64,000 nt of DNA, from positions 434,001 to 498,000 of the forward strand of contig NC_068569.1 in assembly GCF_025698545.1 (NCBI RefSeq), given 5' to 3'. Below are positions 27,752 to 38,610 of the stretch, piece by piece (the stretch's first letter is position 1; each line of letters begins with the position of its first letter). The DNA is from Gossypium raimondii. Taxonomy: Eukaryota > Streptophyta > Magnoliopsida > Malvales > Malvaceae. A program made the translations under genes and the position numbers. The notes beneath the pieces were generated by a model. The model saw only the letters and a program-made list of their open reading frames with translations, was not told the origin of the DNA and searched no databases.

Positions 27752-28389
27752 CGTGCCTTTGTTCCCAAATTTGAATAGAATTTTGGGGATTTCTCTTTTC
27801 CTTTAAATTCACACACTCTCGGGTTCGCGGGTCTTTTTTGGTTCCAAAATTAAGCCTCTTTTTTCATAGGATAAAATAGTTTTATACTATTACTTTTTAG
27901 AAATTTAATTAATAATTAATTGATTAAAAGTTAGCGAGTTTGAGTATGATAAAATTTAATATCTTTTTATTTATGATTGGACTTTATTTTTACATATATG
28001 TCAAAGCTAAATTCTAATTGTTAACATGGTTTAAATTATTTTATTAAATTAAAATTTATTACAACATTGTTTTATTGGTTTTATGGTTACCAAGCAATTT
28101 TTTTTCAAGATGTAGTGTCAATAAATTTAACAAAAATAATAACAATATTAATAATTAAATTTAAATTTTGAAACTTAAAAACTCAAGGGTTAAATTATTA
28201 TTTGGGGTCCGAACTTAATAATTATTGTAATATGTCTCATTTGACCAGATCATTAGGTCTAAACTACAGAATGTTACATTCGTTGCTAAAAAAATTATCG
28301 TCAAATTCACAGTAAATAACTCATTTAACACCCAATTTAAAACATTATCCATACATACAAACATTAGCAATACAAGCGATAGATATGTT

Positions 28390-28451
28390 GCACAACATTC
28401 TTGAGTCTTATATAAACCTACACAACATTCTTGGGTCTTATATAAACCTAC
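28390..28451. repeat. two-copy tandem repeat, about 31 bp
   Basis: The unit CACAACATTCTTGAGTCTTA followed by TATAAACCTA occurs twice in a row, the second copy with a single A to G change (CTTGGGTC). A recent local duplication; no function inferred. Confidence 0.8.
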
Positions 28452-28949
28452 AAATGTTTTAAAGTTAACTCAAGATTGACTAAATTAAACTCCAACAACC
28501 TAAAAATAAAAAATAAAAAAACTTAATTGCACTGAGGAGGTAGAAAGTAGAAAGCTTCAAAAGGGTTTGTTTTTGTCTTACTCACTGCTTGGAGAAGAAA
28601 AAGGAAAGAAAATGACTTTTTTTTCTTTTAATCTTAACTTATATACTTCAATTAAAATTAATTAACTATAATTAATTGAACTTTAAAGTTAATTAGTTAA
28701 ATTCAGTGGTTTTAAACTCGTCCACCACCGTTTAAAACAATCGAATAGTTTACTATTTAAAATTTATAGCGTTTAAATTTTTATAATTTAGTGTTTGTAC
28801 ATTAATTAAATAATTAATGTGTAAAATTGAAGGATTAAACTTTAATAATATATTATATTAATTCCGTAAATATTTTAATTTAACATTTGTAGCCCCCGTT
28901 TATGGAAATAAGATTTTGAAATTGTTTTTTTTGGCACCACAAAAAATCG

Positions 28950-29225
28950 GACTGTTATAATTATTCTCACATTGGGGCTTAAATTTTTTATTATACAAGT
29001 TAAGCCTTGAACTTGACAATTGTTCTCACATTGGGGCTTGAATTTTTTTTTCTAAGTTAGTCATTGAACTTTGCAATTTTTCTCCCATTGGGATCTAAAC
29101 TTTAGGGTTCTCATGGACTAACTTAAACAAAAAAAAATTCAAGCCCCAATATAAGAATGATTACCAAGTTCAAATTTTAACTTAAACAAAAAAAAATCAG
29201 ACCTTAATATTGAAAAAGTTGCCAA
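28950..29225. repeat. tandem plus inverted repeat (foldback), GGGGCTTGAATTTTTTTT type
   Basis: CATTGGGGCTTAAATTTTTT and CATTGGGGCTTGAATTTTTT are direct copies on the left, followed by CCATTGGGATCTAAACTTTA. On the right AAAAAAAAATTCAAGCCCCA and AAAAAAAATCAGACCTTAAT are their reverse complements. The segment can fold into a long hairpin. It is probably a decayed MITE; no target duplication was identified. Confidence 0.6.
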
Positions 29226-29629
29226 ATTCAAACCTTAAAAAGTAATTTAATCCAACTCTAAATTATTGGAAATAAAAGTACATTAATTAAATTTTAAATA
29301 TGTGAAAAGTAAGGAAATTTTAGTCTTTATACTTTTGTAAATTGAAATTTAATCTTTGTATTTTTATTTTAAATATTTTTAGCCTTAAACATGTAAAAGT
29401 CCTAAACTTTTTAGGAAAAAAGAAATTAAGCTTTTTAAAAAAAACTTAATTGAAACATCAAAATTCATTGAAAATACTCTTTAAAATTAACAACCTCCAG
29501 TTTTATTGAGTTATCTTCATCACGTATCATGTTGTAGTTGTGACAAATGGATAAAGAGTTATAAAAATATTAAAATCATAATATATATATTATAAAATAT
29601 AGAAAAGTAATAAACGAATATTGTTGTGG

Positions 29630-29845
29630 AAAACAAATGCTGGAACTTGCCTCTCCTCATGTGACAAAGAAGAGGTAAAGTTCCTATGGATGACTTGCTC
29701 ATCCCATTCCTCATGAAGATAAAGAATGACAGAAGCAAGGAATTTGATAACGTTGTATCGGTGTTGCCATTGCAAAATAGAGCTGCCAGGTATATTGTTA
29801 CGCTGAAAAAAGGAGGTGACTCAACAGTCCTCTGGCAGAGATTAA
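29630..29845 (-). pseudogene. captured receptor-like kinase fragment (catalytic loop region)
   Basis: The minus strand reads SSILQWQHRYNVIKFLA, then SVILYLHEEWDEQVIHRN and FTSS. This matches the segment from the alphaD/E helices to the catalytic loop of plant lectin-type receptor kinases, most like the 'receptor like protein kinase S.2' group, in which HRN replaces HRD as I recall. The following residues (LSHEERQVPAF) no longer follow the kinase pattern, so the captured piece ends or rearranges there. It is far too short for a kinase and lies inside a transposable element. It is a gene fragment, not a working gene. The kinase assignment is fairly strong and the S.2 subgroup weaker. Confidence 0.6.
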
Positions 29846-30039
29846 ATTTTATAATTTTTATAATTTTAAAAAAATTCTATATTCTTAATAAAATTTCTAT
29901 TTCTTTATAATTTTTTTAATTCTCAATACATTTTCATACTTTTCTATATTCTTGCAATTTTTTATTGAATTTAATATTTTTATCATTTTTCTGCCACGTA
30001 ATGTGACATGTGGTGAAAATAACTGAAAAAGATGAGGAC

Positions 30040-30442
30040 TAGAGGTGTCCCCATAAAAAATTCGGCCCTAGTCCTAGGCCCATCCAGAAATATGAGCCTG
30101 AAATTTTGTCCATACCCGGCCCGGGAAAAAATTCATAAGCTCGGGCCGGCCCAGCCCGGCCTTTTTTTTAATAAACACCAAAAAAAATTTTAGAAAATTA
30201 AAAAAATATTTTAAAAATAAAAAAAGTATTTTAAAATATTTTTACAAATAAAAAATAAAAAAATATATTAATTATATTCGGGCCCGGGCCAAAAAAGTTG
30301 TGCCCGAGGCCCAGCCCGTTTCCTAAACGGGCCACATTTTTTTGCCCAAGCCTATATTTTGGGCCTATATTTTTACCCAAACCCTCCTATATTTATGCGG
30401 CCATCGGGCCTGACCGGGCTGCCCGGCCCATGAACACCTCTA
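30040..30442. mobile_element. hAT-type MITE, GC-palindrome interior, nested insertion
   Basis: The element starts TAGAGGTGTCCCCAT and ends ATGAACACCTCTA, so the outer bases are inverted repeats. It is flanked by ATGAGGAC on the left and ATGAGGAA on the right, an 8-bp target duplication with one mismatch, as expected for the hAT superfamily. The interior is made of short self-complementary blocks (CGGCCCGGG, GGGCCGGCCCAGCCCGGCC, GGGCCCGGGCC) around an AT-rich centre. It has no open frame and so must depend on a transposase elsewhere. It is inserted in the right arm of the 29.4-30.6 kb element and is therefore younger than it. Confidence 0.8.
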
Positions 30443-30844
30443 ATGAGGAACATTAACCATTAAAGTTAACAGTTAAAGGATCTTTTTGATAAATTTTAAC
30501 AGTTTAAATATCTAATTTAATAAAAATAATACAATGACTTAATTGGTTTTTTTTGCAAAAATTCAAGGACTTTCTACGTGTTTAAGTATTTTTATTTTTC
30601 ATATTTCAAAATTATAATTAAATTGTTAAAATTATTTTATTAAAATCAAGTTCATTACAATTTACTTCTTTAGTTACATGATTATGTAGTAAAATTTTTT
30701 ATTTTAAAATGTTAAATTAATAAAATTAATAGTATTAACAATTAGACTTAAAATTTAAAATATAATAATTTAAAAAATTAAAACCATAACAATTAAATTT
30801 TAAATTTTTAAAGAGTAAGAAACTAATTCACGTTTTAACCTTTT

Positions 30845-31160
30845 TATATAAGCCCCTCTCTTCTGTCCTTGCTTTGTCTGTTCGCCAGACTGACACCTGT
30901 CCATACCAAAACAAAAGAAAACAAAACCCAAAACCCAAAACCCACTGACCACCATTTTCACCGTATCTCCTCTGTTCTTTTAACTCTTGCTATATACACA
31001 TGTCAATAGAATATCTTTGTGTGTGTAGTATAGCTGTCTCAAGGTACTATTCTTCAGCTCAGTACTGGCTTATGACTTCACTCTTCCTGCAAAGCTACTA
31101 TTTTTCCCACTTTGCAGTTTTGCAGGCTGGCTTCCATTTTTAAGTACTCCTACTGCCTGC
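30845..31160 (+). other. possible promoter and leader of an unrecognised transcript
   Basis: TATATAAG at 30845-30852 is followed by a pyrimidine-rich stretch and about 280 bases of non-AT-biased sequence, unlike its surroundings. The longest clean ATG frame begins at about 31076 (MTSLFLQSYYF) and is only about 23 codons. This could be the start of a non-coding RNA, a short-peptide gene, or a decayed promoter. I recognise no product. Confidence 0.25.
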
Positions 31161-33786
31161 TACTACCATAACATTATAAACTTCATTTATTTACGTTTAT
31201 TTATAATTAGTATAAAAATAGTAATAGTAATAAAATTAGATATTATAATATGAGATAAAAAGTAAACTAAACGCACCGTATCCAATCGCTCATCTAAACC
31301 CACCCTAAGTAATTAATCTTTGCAGGTTACTACAATAACCTACCTCATCCTATGCTTTTTCCTAGATACAAAATCTCCTCATTAGTACTTAATTTGGATA
31401 AAATTACTATGAAAATATCTTCTACATCTTACTCCTTTTATTTAAAATAAATAAATAATTTATTGTATCAAAAATAATTTATTACTTCTGTTAATTTTTT
31501 TATCTATTTCCAAGGATTGTATTGAGGAGGTTGGCAATGGTGGATGCTCTCTTAAAATGAGAATATAATATTTTTCCATTTACATTTTATAAAATTATAA
31601 GTTAATAAATGATTAAATTATACATTGACCCTCTAAAAGATAAAATTTAAATTTAATATTTTTAAAAATATAATATACAAATTAAAACAATTATAAAATT
31701 ATATTTTAATTTTCATAAAACATATAAAACTTAATTTTGACTCCTAAAAAGTAATTTCAAACTGAAATAGACACAACCACGTATACCTTATCCAAAAATA
31801 TAAAGATTAATTTTAACAGTTAAATAAGTGAAATTTTAATAGAATCACTAATTTATTCTTTAATTTAAGTATAGAAACTAACAAACTAACTTTTTTTTAA
31901 TAAAATAAATAAAATAGAATCTAACTTTTATCACAAAAACTTCACCATCAAAAGTGAAGTAACAAGTGTACTGAGTGGGAGTGGATTGAAATAACAGATG
32001 TAGAAAGGTCTTTGGGTTTTTATTTATTTATTCCAAGTTAGCCAAAGGAGGGAGCTTTGAAAAGGGCTATTGAGACGAGCAGAGTGGAGGGTATCTTAAT
32101 GGGGATGATGGATATGATGCAACTTATTAATTAAACAACACAACAAGGGGAAATCCACTGCAGGATTTGTGAGGGCACACACGCAAGGTGAAACTGAAAA
32201 GCACGTAGGGCTGTTTTAATTAGCAGTTGCTTCTGCTTTGATTATCTGTATGGACACTGCACTGGATAATGTCATGATATTACCAATCTTAATTAATTCA
32301 GAATACTAAAAATGAAAAGGGTAATTTACCTCGGTAGTCATTCAATTATTATTATTTTTTATCATTTAACTATGAAAAATTATAAAATAGTCCATTTAAT
32401 TATTAATAATTTTTTTGATAATTTAATTATGAAAAAGTTACAAAATAGTCACTTAATTATTTAATTTTATTTTTAAAATAATTTTTAAATTTTAGATAAT
32501 AACAACTTTAACTTTCAATATTTATAAATTATTTCAATTTAATATTGATTCTAATTAATTTAACCCTTGACGTATACAAATTGTGCAATTTGGTCTTTGT
32601 TTTTATATTTTTTCTTTTATTGTGACATTAAAGAGTAATTTTTAAGAATACGAGAAAATATAAATATTATTATCTTAAATTTTAAGTGCTTCCAAATTAT
32701 ATATTCTATAAATGTTGATAATTATTATTTTTAGAATAAAATTAAGTTGACATAATTTATAAATAATAAAATTAATTTTTATTATGTTAATTTTAAAAGT
32801 GAGACAAACCTAAAATTGAAGAATTAATATTGTTTTCCATAATTAAATAACAAATATTACTAGATGAACCATTATTAGCTTAGTTTATGAAATAAAAATT
32901 AAGTAAAATATTAATAAAAAAAAGGTAGGTAGGTGACAGACCCTCGGACGACGTTATTGACAGGCTAAGAAGGCAGAGGCCTTTTCCTGCGCTGCACATT
33001 GTCCATCATAACAAACCCTACATTATACGTGTACATGCAATTTGAAAGCCATTACCACTAAGACACCTGCTGGAGAAAGGGTATTAAGTTAGGATAATAA
33101 ATTAAAACCCATGTTTTAAAGCCCCTAGCCTTCTGAGGTTGTATTTCCGAAAAGGAAAACATTTATAAGGCTGTAAAATCCCAAGAAACATTAGTATATA
33201 CTGTACAAGGCTGTGAATTGTTAGCGGCTTTCTCAAATCCAAATAACTCAAAAATATACAACTTGTTTGAAATGTTTGCTTGATTTAAAGTAGGAGTATT
33301 ATTTTAATGTTAGATTTGGTTACTAATGTAATTGTAGGAGTAAAATAATTATTTAATATACATTTTAAAATAATTAATATAAATTTAAAAATTCAATTAG
33401 ACATATAAATAAACTTTTTTTGCAAAACCAACATCTTTTAAAATAAGCAAAATTTAAATTTTCCTTCTCTTTATTACAGATAAATTGAGTGAGCGGTTAA
33501 AATTTACTAATTGTTATTAGCTTAATCTTAGCATAAATTTTAAATTAATAGAGCGAATGATAAATGTTACCACATTAAACTATTTGGGTTGTTTGATTTT
33601 AATATTCAAGATTACATTTTTAAAGGAGCAATCATGAGCAGCGAATATGTACCACATATGAAAAATATAAAAAAACAAATAGTTATTTAAATTTGTCATA
33701 TATATTTTTAATATCCAATTTTGTCATATATGTTACTCTTCTTATCATGTGTTTACTATGAATTAAAATATAAATGTTATTTATTA

Positions 33787-34145
33787 AGGAAAATATTTGG
33801 TACACTATTAGTGGAGTTTTTAAATTCCACGAGAACAGTGAGGAGGTTAACAAGAATCTTATATGGTATAGTAAAATTTTTAAAAATATTTAAAAAGACA
33901 CGATAGCAATTTTTAAGATTGTTAGTGAAATTAAAAAACATTAACTCATTTATTAATAGAATTATTATTTGATACATTAGTTTTAAACTTTTTTAACTCC
34001 ACAAGCGTGTTTAAGATACCGTTACTTGTCTTATTTAATTAGTTTCTATTTTTAGAATATCAATTAAGGACAAATGGTATTTTTTAAGTCCTCTCATGAA
34101 ATTAAAATAACTCCTCCACTAATGTATAAAATAATATCCCTTATT
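33787..34145. repeat. foldback MITE-like element
   Basis: Left text ACACTATTAGTGGAGTTTTT and AAATTCCACGAGAACAG is matched in reverse complement by the right text CCTCTCATGAAATTAAAATAA and CTCCTCCACTAATGTATAAA. The imperfect terminal repeats are about 50 bp. No target duplication was identified. Confidence 0.45.
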
Positions 34146-36447
34146 CATATACCATCTTACACCTTAATAACTTTTTCTTTTTTCTTTTTTTTTTTACAAT
34201 TTTCAGTTTTAGAGTAGTCTTTTTTTTCCCAACTAGCCGATTAACTTTGATTATTTCTTTTTGCAATTTCTCTTTGATTTTCTTTTCTTCGTATTATTTT
34301 TAGAACTCGACAACTTTTGACAAATTAGTTTTTATACTTGCTTCTTCTTTCCAATCGGCAGCATCCATGGACGCATGGGAACCTATATACACATCTATGT
34401 AAAGATTGCTTCGAAAAGAAAATATAATTAGTGTATGATATTTGATGACAGAAAATTGTAAATGTAAGTATATTTATCGTTCTAAATGGTATAAAGTATT
34501 TATCTTATATGTTGATTGAGTCTTAAGTTAGTTAGCATCAGTATTGTTGTCGATGCAGGAGAATGTAAGTTCGAGTGTCTTAATTCTAGGTATTGTAATT
34601 ACAAATTGTGAATTGACCCAACTTATAAAGACTAAGAGTCTATGAACTTTGGAAAACACATTGAAACTAAAACAACAACTAGTCATAATAAAAGGAAACA
34701 ATAAGCCACAATAATGGAGAAATTTATTCTCGTTGAAATTCGTCGATTCTTAATGCGTGAAAGCTTAAGCAATTCTTCCTCTCTTTTTTTCTCTTGTATC
34801 CCCTTTCTTGTTTGCTTATTTGCTCTTTTACAACCCTAAAATTTGTGACTTTTTAAAAATTATTAGGCATATGCGTTGCTCCAAAGGAAAATTTTTTCAT
34901 TGGAGCGCGAAAAGTTGTCTGTTTATGTTTACTGGGGTAGAGACAATTTTCGTTGGAATGAAAATCTACTAATGTCAAGCTCTTATTTCCTATGCTTTGT
35001 CGGACTTACGTTAGATAATAACAAATTAAAAAATTTTCAGATTTAATACTATAAATATATAATTAACTTAAAACATCAATGAAATAAAAATCTAAAATTA
35101 ACAAAAATAAATTATAAAATAAACTAAAAATCTTAAAATCATATTAAAATAATAAACAAATAACTCTAAGATATTAGAGTTATCGATATTTTATTAAGAT
35201 ATGAATGACTTAGCTCTAACCAAAAAAAAAAATTGTATTTATAAAAAATTTAATATGCTTTTCTTTCCTATAGTATATTGCAATGATTTTTATGAAAGGC
35301 AAATGTATTTAGCAGATTCTTTTAAGATCAGATCAAATTACATTTTATTATTAAATTATTTAATTTAATTTTATTATATTTAATATTTATGGTTAAAAAT
35401 ATAAGATTCTTTTTCAAAGCTTTGAAAAATATTAACTTTTAAAAGTTTTATTTGATTTGATTATTATAAACTAAAGATTCAATATAATAATGTCCCTACA
35501 ATACAGGATCTCATTAACTTGTTCATCCCATGAAATATAAAAACTAAACAAATGATACCAAATTTCGGCATACTGTAAATAAAATAGTTTAATCTATTTA
35601 AAATTAAAAAAGTCTTAATTTAATAAATAATGGTTTCGGAAATATTGTTTCCAAACTTTTTATTTTGAGAGCTTGTCAAAGAATCTAATGAATGATATTT
35701 GGGAATTACTAGCAACTAAAAAGATTAAAAAATATTTTAATTTTGAGAAGTAAAATTTAACAAATTTATTTATTACAAGATTTAAACCAATAATATTACC
35801 TTCAAAGTATAATTTAATATTTATATATAAATTTTTAAAAATATGATTAGATCATATTTTATTTATATCATGAGTGTAATCATAATATAAATATATAATA
35901 TACTTGACATGCTAACATTAAGGTAAGTGGATCCCATTATCAATTTAGGTCTATTTATATTTGGGAAGCAAGTTATTTAATATAATACATTTGGTAACAA
36001 AATCTGCTAGGATTTGGTAAATTGAATCAAAGTATTTATTATCTTTATCTGTTTTAAATTAAATAAAATAACTTATTTATTAAATATTGCAGCCAGTCAA
36101 ACATAAATTATAAATTAAATAATTAAATATTTAAATCCCCGTTACAGTGGAGAATTTAAATAACGAATTCGGTTATATTTGTAAAAAGAAAATCAGTTAC
36201 GATAATAGATATTTGTAGTAAATAATAATAATTTAAATACCTGAAGATAAATTTAATCCTGAATATCCAACGACAAAAAATAGAAATAAAAAATAGATAA
36301 CTTTTTGAGTGGTTTACTGTTTATCTGATCAGTGATGTGTTGATTATTGGATTTAGAAACGTCCTGGCAAATCACATGCACATATCTCAAACACCTATTA
36401 TTTTATTTAAAGGAAAAACAAAGTAACATAAAGGGTTTAAGAGAGAG

Positions 36448-37065
36448 TATATAAAGTTCCTCAAGTGGGTATTTCTTGTTATCTGCTTGTAGGCAGTGAA
36501 TCATATTTAACCTTATTCACTGTCTCAACCCACAGAACTTATTTCACGATCCCCCAGTAAGGCAGTAGTTGATGGTAGTTGTAGCAGCAGCTAAAGCAAA
36601 ACCCAACTTGGTTCAAAACTTCAAATTCTTTCATCATAATAAAATGAGAAAAAATAAGTAGGTAACCCAACAAAACAAAACAAAACAAAACAAAACAAAA
36701 GCTCCTGTGTAACTTGTAGGTCACTCAAAAAGCCAAAACCCCACGAGAGAGAGAGAGACAGAGGGGGTCCCATTTTAACTCATACCTCCAAAACCCTTTT
36801 TTGTTTTTTCCTCACCACCTTGCTGTTTTCGCTTACACTTATTATATATCCCCCTCCCGGCCTCTACCAGCCATTTCAAGCACACCCCTTTTTTGAGCTC
36901 TTTTGTTTCCCCTTTTGCTTCTTATTCTTCTGCCCCATCTCTATAAGTTTCCAGTTTCATCGCACTTCCTATAAGCTTCCACCGCTTTTAGTTTTCTTAC
37001 TCTATAAATTAAGCAATACCCTTCCTTTTTTTCTCTTCATAATCTCTTTCTTATTTTTTTCCACC
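36448..37065 (+). promoter_or_regulatory. promoter and long pyrimidine-rich 5' leader of the AAA-ATPase gene
   Basis: TATATAAAG lies at 36448-36456, about 610 bases before the start codon. A second TATAAAT at about 37003 is too close to the ATG to be preferred. The region between has an AAAAC pentanucleotide repeat (about 36675-36700), a GAGA run (about 36745-36757) and long C/T-rich tracts. The open frame continues upstream of the ATG only through a TTG at 36820, which is not a plausible plant start. Confidence 0.35.
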
Positions 37066-38610
37066 ATGAAAGAGTATTGGACTTCTCTTGCTTCATTACT
37101 AGGGGTTTTGGCTTTTTGTCAAAGCCTCCTCCAAGTCATTTTCCCACCCGAACTCCGTTTTGCTTGTCTCAAAGTATCTAACCGTGTCTTCAATTTGTTC
37201 TCTTCTTACTGCTATTTTGACATCACCGAGATCGACGGCGTCAACACCAACGAGCTTTACAACGCCGTTCAACTTTACCTGAGTTCCTCTGTTTCCACCA
37301 ACGGTAGTCGATTGAGTCTCACTCGCGCTCTTAATTCAAGCGCTATTACATTTGGTCTTTCCAACAATGACTGCATCATCGATACGTTTAATGGTGTCAG
37401 TGTGGTTTGGGAACACGTTGTGACTCAAAGGCAAGCCCAAACCTTCTCTTGGCGACCCTTGCCGGAAGAGAAACGAGGCTTCACACTGCGAATCAGGAAG
37501 AGGGACAAGTCCTTGATCCTTGATTCTTACCTGGATTACGTAATGGAAAAGGCTAATGAAATCCGACGGAAGAATCAAGACAGGCTGTTGTACACCAATT
37601 CTCGAGGCGGGTCTTTGGATTCCAGGGGACATCCTTGGGAGTCGGTTCCATTTAAGCATCCAAGCACCTTTGATACATTGGCTATGGATCCTGTAAAAAA
37701 GCGAGAGATTATGGGGGATCTTAAGGATTTCGCCAATGGTCAGTCTTTTTATCAGAAGACTGGTAGAGCCTGGAAAAGAGGTTATTTGCTATACGGTCCT
37801 CCAGGGACAGGGAAATCCAGTATGATTGCAGCCATGGCTAATTACTTAAGTTATGATATCTATGACCTTGAATTAACTGAGGTTCATAACAATTCTGAGC
37901 TGAGGAAGCTGTTGATGAAAACAAGTTCCAAGTCTATTATTGTGATTGAAGATATTGATTGTTCCATTAATTTGACTAACAGGAAGAAGAATAACAACAA
38001 CAATACAAGCACAAGGAATTACTATGACCCTGAAATGAGATGTGGGTCAGTTCCAGGCCCTGGTGAAGATGGTGGGAATTCCATTACCCTTTCGGGGCTA
38101 TTGAATTTCACTGATGGGTTATGGTCTTGTTGTGGGAGTGAAAGGATTTTTGTGTTTACAACCAACCACATTGAGAAGCTCGACTCTGCATTGCTCCGAT
38201 GTGGGAGGATGGATATGCATATTTTCATGAGCTACTGTTCATATCCCGCATTGATGATACTGATGAAGAATTATCTGGGTTACGATGAAAGTGATTTGGA
38301 TGCTGATGTTTTAAAACAACTTGCTGAGGTAGTTGATAAAGCAGAGATGACCCCAGCTGATATTAGTGAAGTTTTGATCAAGAACCGGCGTTGTAATCCA
38401 AAAGCTGTCAGTGAATTGCTGGAAGCCTTGAAGACAAGAGCAAACAGGAACTTGTTGCAAAATGGGATTCTGAGGGAGAAAAATTCAGAAGATATTATGG
38501 AAGATGAAGAACAAGAGAAAAGGGCTTTAGAGAGTCCTCCTAATGAAGGGTCTGAATTTGAAGAGCCTTGCAAGAAACAAGAAGAGGAAGACGAAGAGAA
38601 GATGAAATGA
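37066..38610 (+). CDS. AAA-ATPase, BCS1-like plant clade (At4g30250-like)
   Basis: Single exon, 514 residues. The start ATG at 37066 has a good context (CCACCATGA) and opens the family N-terminus MKEYWTSLASLLGVLAFCQ, a hydrophobic anchor. Next comes the AAA-associated domain (YFDITEIDGVNTNELYNAV, SFSWRP-like FSWRPLPEEKRGFTL, LDSYLDYV). The ATPase core has Walker A GPPGTGKS at residues 244-251, Walker B IIVIEDID at 291-298, a sensor-like VFTTNHIEKLDSALLR and the arginine-bearing LLRCGRMD at 376-383. The C-terminal tail is acidic (EDEEQEKRAL, EEEDEEK). Plant members sit in ER, mitochondrial or plasma-membrane fractions and many respond to stress or pathogens; the substrate is unknown. The nearest match I recall is Arabidopsis At4g30250, which agrees with the neighbouring syntaxin-like gene. 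Confidence 0.92.
   Translation: MKEYWTSLASLLGVLAFCQSLLQVIFPPELRFACLKVSNRVFNLFSSYCYFDITEIDGVNTNELYNAVQLYLSSSVSTNGSRLSLTRALNSSAITFGLSNNDCIIDTFNGVSVVWEHVVTQRQAQTFSWRPLPEEKRGFTLRIRKRDKSLILDSYLDYVMEKANEIRRKNQDRLLYTNSRGGSLDSRGHPWESVPFKHPSTFDTLAMDPVKKREIMGDLKDFANGQSFYQKTGRAWKRGYLLYGPPGTGKSSMIAAMANYLSYDIYDLELTEVHNNSELRKLLMKTSSKSIIVIEDIDCSINLTNRKKNNNNNTSTRNYYDPEMRCGSVPGPGEDGGNSITLSGLLNFTDGLWSCCGSERIFVFTTNHIEKLDSALLRCGRMDMHIFMSYCSYPALMILMKNYLGYDESDLDADVLKQLAEVVDKAEMTPADISEVLIKNRRCNPKAVSELLEALKTRANRNLLQNGILREKNSEDIMEDEEQEKRALESPPNEGSEFEEPCKKQEEEDEEKMK

Larger units (their letters stand above)
27820..29384. other. RPA2 upstream flank and repeat-bearing intergenic DNA
   Basis: The first 100-200 bases should hold the RPA2 promoter (transcription leftward); no convincing TATA box was seen. 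Beyond that it is AT-rich. It includes a short tandem duplication at 28390-28451 and a foldback at about 28950-29225, listed separately. No gene is supported. Confidence 0.4.
29385..30580. mobile_element. inverted-repeat (MULE/foldback-like) element carrying a captured gene fragment
   Basis: The left end (TTAAACATGTAAAAGTCCT, then GAAATTAAGC and AAAATTAACAACC) is mirrored at the right end (GTTAACAGTTAAAGGATC, TGACTTAATTGG, AAGGACTTTCTACGTGTTTAA). The inner arm motif TAGTTGTGACAAATGG and its partner GTGACATGTGGTGAAAATAAC resemble the core-proximal arms of the element at 22.15-23.14 kb (GTTGTGACATGTGATAAC), so both belong to one family. Unlike that copy, this one has about 230 bp of non-repetitive sequence at about 29612-29845 with a kinase-like reading on the minus strand. 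A hAT-type MITE (30040-30442) interrupts the right arm. Exact ends and target duplication are not established. Confidence 0.6.
30580..36440. other. intergenic DNA with a few complex islands
   Basis: No protein gene is supported. The AT-rich background contains more complex islands at about 30.85-31.15 kb (TATA-like start, see separate entry), 31.95-32.28 kb and 32.93-33.24 kb. It also has a short MITE-like repeat at about 32.32-32.47 kb that shares TTACAAAATAGTCACTTAAT-like text with 43.06-43.26 kb, and a foldback at 33.79-34.15 kb. Confidence 0.45.

Noticed and set aside
27815-27835. E2F site upstream of RPA2 (GTTCGCGGG)
   Set aside because: It differs from the WTTSSCSS consensus at a required T, so I do not list it as a site.
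30900-33100. microRNA precursor in the complex islands
   Set aside because: I looked for known plant miRNA sequences and for a hairpin of about 21 paired bases and saw neither.
36820-37065. 82-residue N-terminal extension of the AAA-ATPase
   Set aside because: The frame is open, but its first codon is TTG, not ATG, and the sequence is a low-complexity pyrimidine-rich leader. The family N-terminus begins at the ATG at 37066.
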